Below are positions 7,120 through 10,178 of a stretch of 10,178 bases of DNA, piece after piece. Below the pieces are notes generated by a model. That model had not been told where the DNA came from, made no database searches, and worked only from the letters and a program-made list of their open reading frames with translations. How positions within the stretch are numbered: position 1 is the first letter of the stretch; each line of letters starts with the position of its first letter. Source of the DNA: Planctomycetota bacterium (GTDB lineage: Bacteria > Planctomycetota > Phycisphaerae > WQYP01). A program made the position numbers and the translations under genes. The stretch spans positions 1-10,178 of the forward strand of contig JAKAZF010000047.1 of NCBI GenBank assembly GCA_021826605.1. The letters are read 5' to 3'.

Positions 7120-7137
7120 TTATTTCCGTTATTTCCG
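7120..7137 (-). repeat. Tandem 9-bp duplication at the GH51 stop codon
   Basis: Read on the minus strand, CGGAAATAA occurs twice in immediate succession. The first copy encodes the last two residues (Arg-Lys) and stop of the GH51 protein; the second repeats Arg-Lys-stop in frame just after it. Probably a small slippage duplication in the 46-bp gap between convergent genes; no terminator hairpin is evident in that gap. Confidence 0.6.
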
Positions 7138-9207
7138 TGCTGGGCGTACAACCGCTAACCGCAGCACCGTAACGGAATAGGGCTTGAACGTATAACGCAC
7201 CCCAGCCGCGCCTATCGCAAATGTCGATGTTTCCGGCACGACTCGTGCAGGATGGGCGAAGGTGTTATCCAAGCCGGGGTTGCTTTCATGGAGGGTAATA
7301 GCGGTACCGCGGTCCGCTACTTTTATTGATCCCTTCAAAGTGATGGTTGTGGACATCGGGCTTCCCGACGCGTTATCCACTTTGATGATCAGATATTTTC
7401 CGGCAGCGTCAATTCCCCCATCGGCAAAAAATCGCGGCCTGTGCAAATGCTTCGTAATGACCCCGTGGACCCGCACCCGCGTTGGGTATACCACGGCGGG
7501 TTTATTATGATTAAACAGATATTCCACCCAATATGAACTGCGGCCAAATGTGGTCTTGTCATTAAATTCAATAAGATTAATCGGGCATGGCCCGGCACCG
7601 GCATTATCAATGGCAACGCCATAAGACGCCAATCGCACCACGTCGCAATTGCGCTCCATGCCGATCATAAACGCCGTCTCGGCCAGCGTGGAGCGGAAAT
7701 CACCGTATCTCGCCTTAGTATGTCCGACCGCATATTCCCCGACGAATACCCTGGGGCCGCGGCGCGGAAAAGTGTTGTATCGACTGCTGTTATCCAAAAA
7801 CCACTGCTGACTGGGATAGTAATGGTCATCTTCCATGCTAAGATGCCCGGACGGAATCCCCCGCCAGTTATCCGCAATAGCAATGGCCTTGGGAAAGACC
7901 TGGTGTAACGCCCTGGCCATGATGTGATAATTGCGGACATAGTCCGGTCCGCCATTTTCATTGCCGATTTCGACATATTTGAGATTAAATGCAGCGGGAT
8001 GGCCGAATCGGGCACGCAGTGCGCCCCATCGTGTCGTGCCCGGATTATCGGCAAACGCCACAGCCGACAGCATTTCATGTATGTACACATTAATATTTGT
8101 TCCCGGCAGTGAAGGGGCGTTATGCAGCAAAGCGGCGCTGGTGCAATACAACGGCTCGGCACCTACGCGTTGCGCCAGCTCCAGCCAGCCCAAAAACCCG
8201 AATCCGTCGGTATCCCGATAGCCCCAGTAATTAACGTGGCCGGGGCGGTCCATCATCGGTCCCACGGTTTTCCGCCAGTTATAACTGTCATCCAGCGAGT
8301 AGCCCTCAATGTAGTTACCACCTGGGAAACGCAGAAAGCCGGGGTGCAGGCGCTTAATTAACTGGACAATATCATGACGGAAAAACTCTGCGTGCCCGGT
8401 TGCCCGTGACACAGGAAACATCAAAACCAAGTTGACATTAAAGGTTGCCGGGCCATCAGAAATCAGAGTCATCGCACCGTGGTACGTTGATCCATTGGAC
8501 GTAAGCAGGCAACGGTAGCGTTTCCAGGCAGCACCACGAATGGTCACGTCCGTGTGCGCAAAATGTCTTGTGTCGCCGACATTGGCCAGACCGGCCTGAA
8601 GTGTAACAGAGCCGGCAGGTGTGCGGGCATAAAATGAAAGTGCATAGCTGCGTCCCCGTTTAATGGGCATTCCCCAATAGCCCACATTGGCGATGCCGCC
8701 GCCCGCAGCTTTTATTTTCACCTGCAAACTTAAGGGGTGGGCGGAGGAAAGCGGCGTTTGCCTTTGCAGCGTTAACGTTGCCGGTGCACCGCCTGATTTT
8801 ATGGCTTTCCACGCTAACAGCGGACCGCCCGGTGGGGGCCGATGAAGGTGCCCATTGGGGCTGATCCACGCCACAGCACGACCCTTTTTCATCCGCGTAA
8901 AATGCGGAGGCCATTGCATGCGGCCATTACGCATGCGCCATACGCCGTGCACCACTTTGCAATCTGCGGGGGGAACATCATTTTGAAAATCCGGATTCTG
9001 AATCATCTGCGCATAAAGACCGCCATCAACATCGTGGCAGATGTTCTCAATAAACATCCCCCACATACGCGGATTTTCCGCCCGGCCGGGTGCTGCAGCG
9101 TTAATTGTTATCTGCGCCCGTTGGGCGGCCCATGCCCGAGCTCCCCCCAGCCCCGTCAGCAGAACCATGCCAACAACCACACGTCGCGACATTCCAGAAA
9201 TTTTCAT
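7129..9207 (-). CDS. Secreted GH51 alpha-L-arabinofuranosidase with inserted carbohydrate-binding-like domain
   Basis: 692-residue exported enzyme expected to release terminal arabinofuranose from arabinoxylan, arabinan or related hemicellulose. Start at 9207 is supported by GGAG (minus strand, 9214-9217) with a 6-nt spacer. The leader carries a twin-arginine-like SRRVVVG (7-13), a hydrophobic stretch and an AWA cleavage site near residue 27, so Tat or Sec export is likely. After the N-terminal strand with WGMFIENICHDVDGGLYAQMIQN (in part), residues about 85-265 form a jelly-roll, CBM4_9-like insert. The (beta/alpha)8 barrel includes RFPGGNYIEGY (about 293-303), the acid/base Glu417 in EIGNENGG and the nucleophile Glu491 in VFVGEYAV. 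A C-terminal beta-sandwich ends near 685. The length and insert match the long eukaryote- and actinomycete-like GH51 architecture rather than the roughly 500-residue intracellular bacterial form. No adjacent transport or arabinose catabolism genes are present. Confidence 0.94.
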   Translation of the reverse strand: MKISGMSRRVVVGMVLLTGLGGARAWAAQRAQITINAAAPGRAENPRMWGMFIENICHDVDGGLYAQMIQNPDFQNDVPPADCKVVHGVWRMRNGRMQWPPHFTRMKKGRAVAWISPNGHLHRPPPGGPLLAWKAIKSGGAPATLTLQRQTPLSSAHPLSLQVKIKAAGGGIANVGYWGMPIKRGRSYALSFYARTPAGSVTLQAGLANVGDTRHFAHTDVTIRGAAWKRYRCLLTSNGSTYHGAMTLISDGPATFNVNLVLMFPVSRATGHAEFFRHDIVQLIKRLHPGFLRFPGGNYIEGYSLDDSYNWRKTVGPMMDRPGHVNYWGYRDTDGFGFLGWLELAQRVGAEPLYCTSAALLHNAPSLPGTNINVYIHEMLSAVAFADNPGTTRWGALRARFGHPAAFNLKYVEIGNENGGPDYVRNYHIMARALHQVFPKAIAIADNWRGIPSGHLSMEDDHYYPSQQWFLDNSSRYNTFPRRGPRVFVGEYAVGHTKARYGDFRSTLAETAFMIGMERNCDVVRLASYGVAIDNAGAGPCPINLIEFNDKTTFGRSSYWVEYLFNHNKPAVVYPTRVRVHGVITKHLHRPRFFADGGIDAAGKYLIIKVDNASGSPMSTTITLKGSIKVADRGTAITLHESNPGLDNTFAHPARVVPETSTFAIGAAGVRYTFKPYSVTVLRLAVVRPARK

Positions 9208-9333
9208 CCCAAGCTCCGGTAAAACAAAACATTGCAGTAACCGTTCACGGCTAATTCGATTCGCGAGTTCGGCAACATTGCGGCGGTGTCAGGGGCAGCG
9301 AATCGGGCGTTGGGGCATTATTTAGGACCCGTT

Positions 9334-9350
9334 CCCCACCGATGGTGGAG
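9334..9350 (-). terminator. Weak stem-loop downstream of the ankyrin-repeat gene
   Basis: On the minus strand CTCCACC-ATC-GGTGGGG can form seven pairs (one G-U) with a 3-base loop, starting 11 bases after the ankyrin gene's TAA. No T-run follows, so it may be a hairpin that protects the transcript end or a weak terminator before the GH51 gene. The rest of the 154-bp gap shows no clear promoter. Confidence 0.3.
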
Positions 9351-9361
9351 GTGCCGAACAT

Positions 9362-10178
9362 TTATTTTATCTTCACTGGCCGCACCTCGGATATCTTTCT
9401 CCTGATCGCGGCGCCAACGAGTGCCATCGCTTTTCCACTACCGCTTTTGCCGGCGTAGTACAGTGCGTTGCGGCCTTTTCTATCTTTCATTTTCGGATTT
9501 GCACCCGCTTTCAGCAATAGCCTCACCATCGCGGACGGGTGCTTTGCCAAGCAGGCATAATCCAGTGGCGTCATGCCGAAGTGGTCGGCAAGATTCACCT
9601 TGGCCCCCGCGTGGATCAACAATGCGGCGGTTTTAGCGCGGCCATCGCCAGCAGCAGCCTCAAGCGGCGTGTAACCATTATCATCCTGTGAATTCACACT
9701 CGCCCCGGCTCTCAATAGGGCCTGGACGCAAGCAAGAAAGCCCTTGGATGCCGCGAGCATCAGGGGCGTGCGGTTTAGTGCACATCGCTGGTCCGCATTG
9801 GCCCCGTGGCTGATGAGCGACCGGATCAATTTAGGTTGGTCGTGCGCCGCAGCGAGGCCGACGACACCGAGGCGGGAGTTGGGTGATCTTACGTGAATGT
9901 TCGCCGCGGCTTGAATAAGCGCAACGGCCGCCGATAAATTTCCGTGTACGACGGCGATCATGAGGGCAGTGTGCCCGAGGCGGTCGAGGGAGTTAACCTT
10001 GGCTCCGTGCCGGATCAAGTCATCCACAATGCGTGGGTTGCCAAACTGTGCAGCGAATTCGAGCACGTCCATGTTGTTCGATGCCGCAATTCGGGCATTG
10101 ACGTCGGCACCGGATCTGATAAGCGCCGACACGACGCGAGGGTGCCCATTAGCGACCGCGAAAAGCAGAGGCGTGCGC
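9362..10178 (-). CDS. Ankyrin-repeat protein, 5' truncated by window end
   Basis: 271 visible residues made almost wholly of ankyrin repeats, a protein-protein interaction scaffold. The frame runs open to the window edge: the first visible residues, RTPLLFAVANGHPRVV, are a normal repeat start. The GTG at 10132 therefore encodes a Val inside a repeat and is not the start. About eight repeats can be counted, with the TPL.AA and LL..GA..N consensus clearest in RTPLMLAASKG, YTPLEAAAGDG and MTPLDYACLAK. The last repeat (RNALYYAGKSG) decays into a basic tail ending in VKIK. No enzymatic domain is visible, and any signal peptide would lie outside the window. The gene lies upstream of the GH51 gene on the same strand with a 154-bp gap, which argues against tight coupling. 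Partner and role are unknown. Confidence 0.9.
   Translation of the reverse strand, partial: RTPLLFAVANGHPRVVSALIRSGADVNARIAASNNMDVLEFAAQFGNPRIVDDLIRHGAKVNSLDRLGHTALMIAVVHGNLSAAVALIQAAANIHVRSPNSRLGVVGLAAAHDQPKLIRSLISHGANADQRCALNRTPLMLAASKGFLACVQALLRAGASVNSQDDNGYTPLEAAAGDGRAKTAALLIHAGAKVNLADHFGMTPLDYACLAKHPSAMVRLLLKAGANPKMKDRKGRNALYYAGKSGSGKAMALVGAAIRRKISEVRPVKIK

Noticed and set aside
7665..8162. 165-codon open frame on the minus strand in another frame within the GH51 gene
   Set aside because: It overlaps the catalytic core of a clear GH51 enzyme on the same strand and its translation is Cys/Arg/Pro-rich with no family features.
10130..10132. GTG as start codon of the ankyrin-repeat gene
   Set aside because: The frame continues upstream to the window edge with a standard ankyrin repeat, so the codon is an internal Val.

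Overview
The window looks like chromosomal DNA from a moderately GC-rich, Gram-negative-type bacterium that degrades plant and storage polysaccharides. It carries two exported glycoside hydrolases (a GH13 alpha-glucan hydrolase and a GH51 arabinofuranosidase), a LacI-type sugar regulator and an ACT-domain malic enzyme. Protein style and gene mix are compatible with Planctomycetota, Verrucomicrobiota or Acidobacteriota. That is inference: there is no rRNA, tRNA or other phylogenetic marker in the window.

Layout. Positions 1-763 (+) hold the C-terminal part of a LacI/GalR-family repressor cut by the window start. After 75 bp, which contain a perfect 6+1+6 palindrome, comes a secreted neopullulanase-like GH13 enzyme (839-3394, +). 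The 267-bp gap that follows contains a plausible promoter with one palindrome over its -35 box and an inverted repeat next to its -10 box. It leads into a tightly coupled two-gene operon at 3662-5469 (+): an OLD/ABC-type AAA ATPase whose stop codon overlaps the start of a DUF4276 (Toprim-like) protein. A 191-bp gap with a candidate promoter precedes an NAD-type malic enzyme with an N-terminal ACT domain (5661-7082, +). On the minus strand, convergent with it, are a secreted GH51 alpha-L-arabinofuranosidase (7129-9207) and, upstream, the C-terminal part of an ankyrin-repeat protein (9362-10178, cut by the window end).

How the genes relate. The repressor and the GH13 enzyme probably form a local alpha-glucan utilisation unit: the regulator senses a sugar and the exported enzyme cleaves maltodextrin-like substrates. 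The GH51 enzyme would trim arabinose from arabinoxylan or arabinan outside the cytoplasm and is transcribed separately. The malic enzyme is central carbon metabolism. The ATPase/DUF4276 pair does not fit this metabolic setting. Its architecture (SMC-like ATPase plus a separate Toprim-like partner) resembles that of anti-phage systems such as PARIS and the OLD family. It is the best candidate here for a poorly described system, although a defence role is inference from architecture only.

Start sites were moved inward for three genes (to 3662, 4774 and 5661) because good Shine-Dalgarno sequences and domain boundaries sit there rather than at the longest possible start. No RNA genes, CRISPR arrays, insertion sequences or attachment sites were seen.
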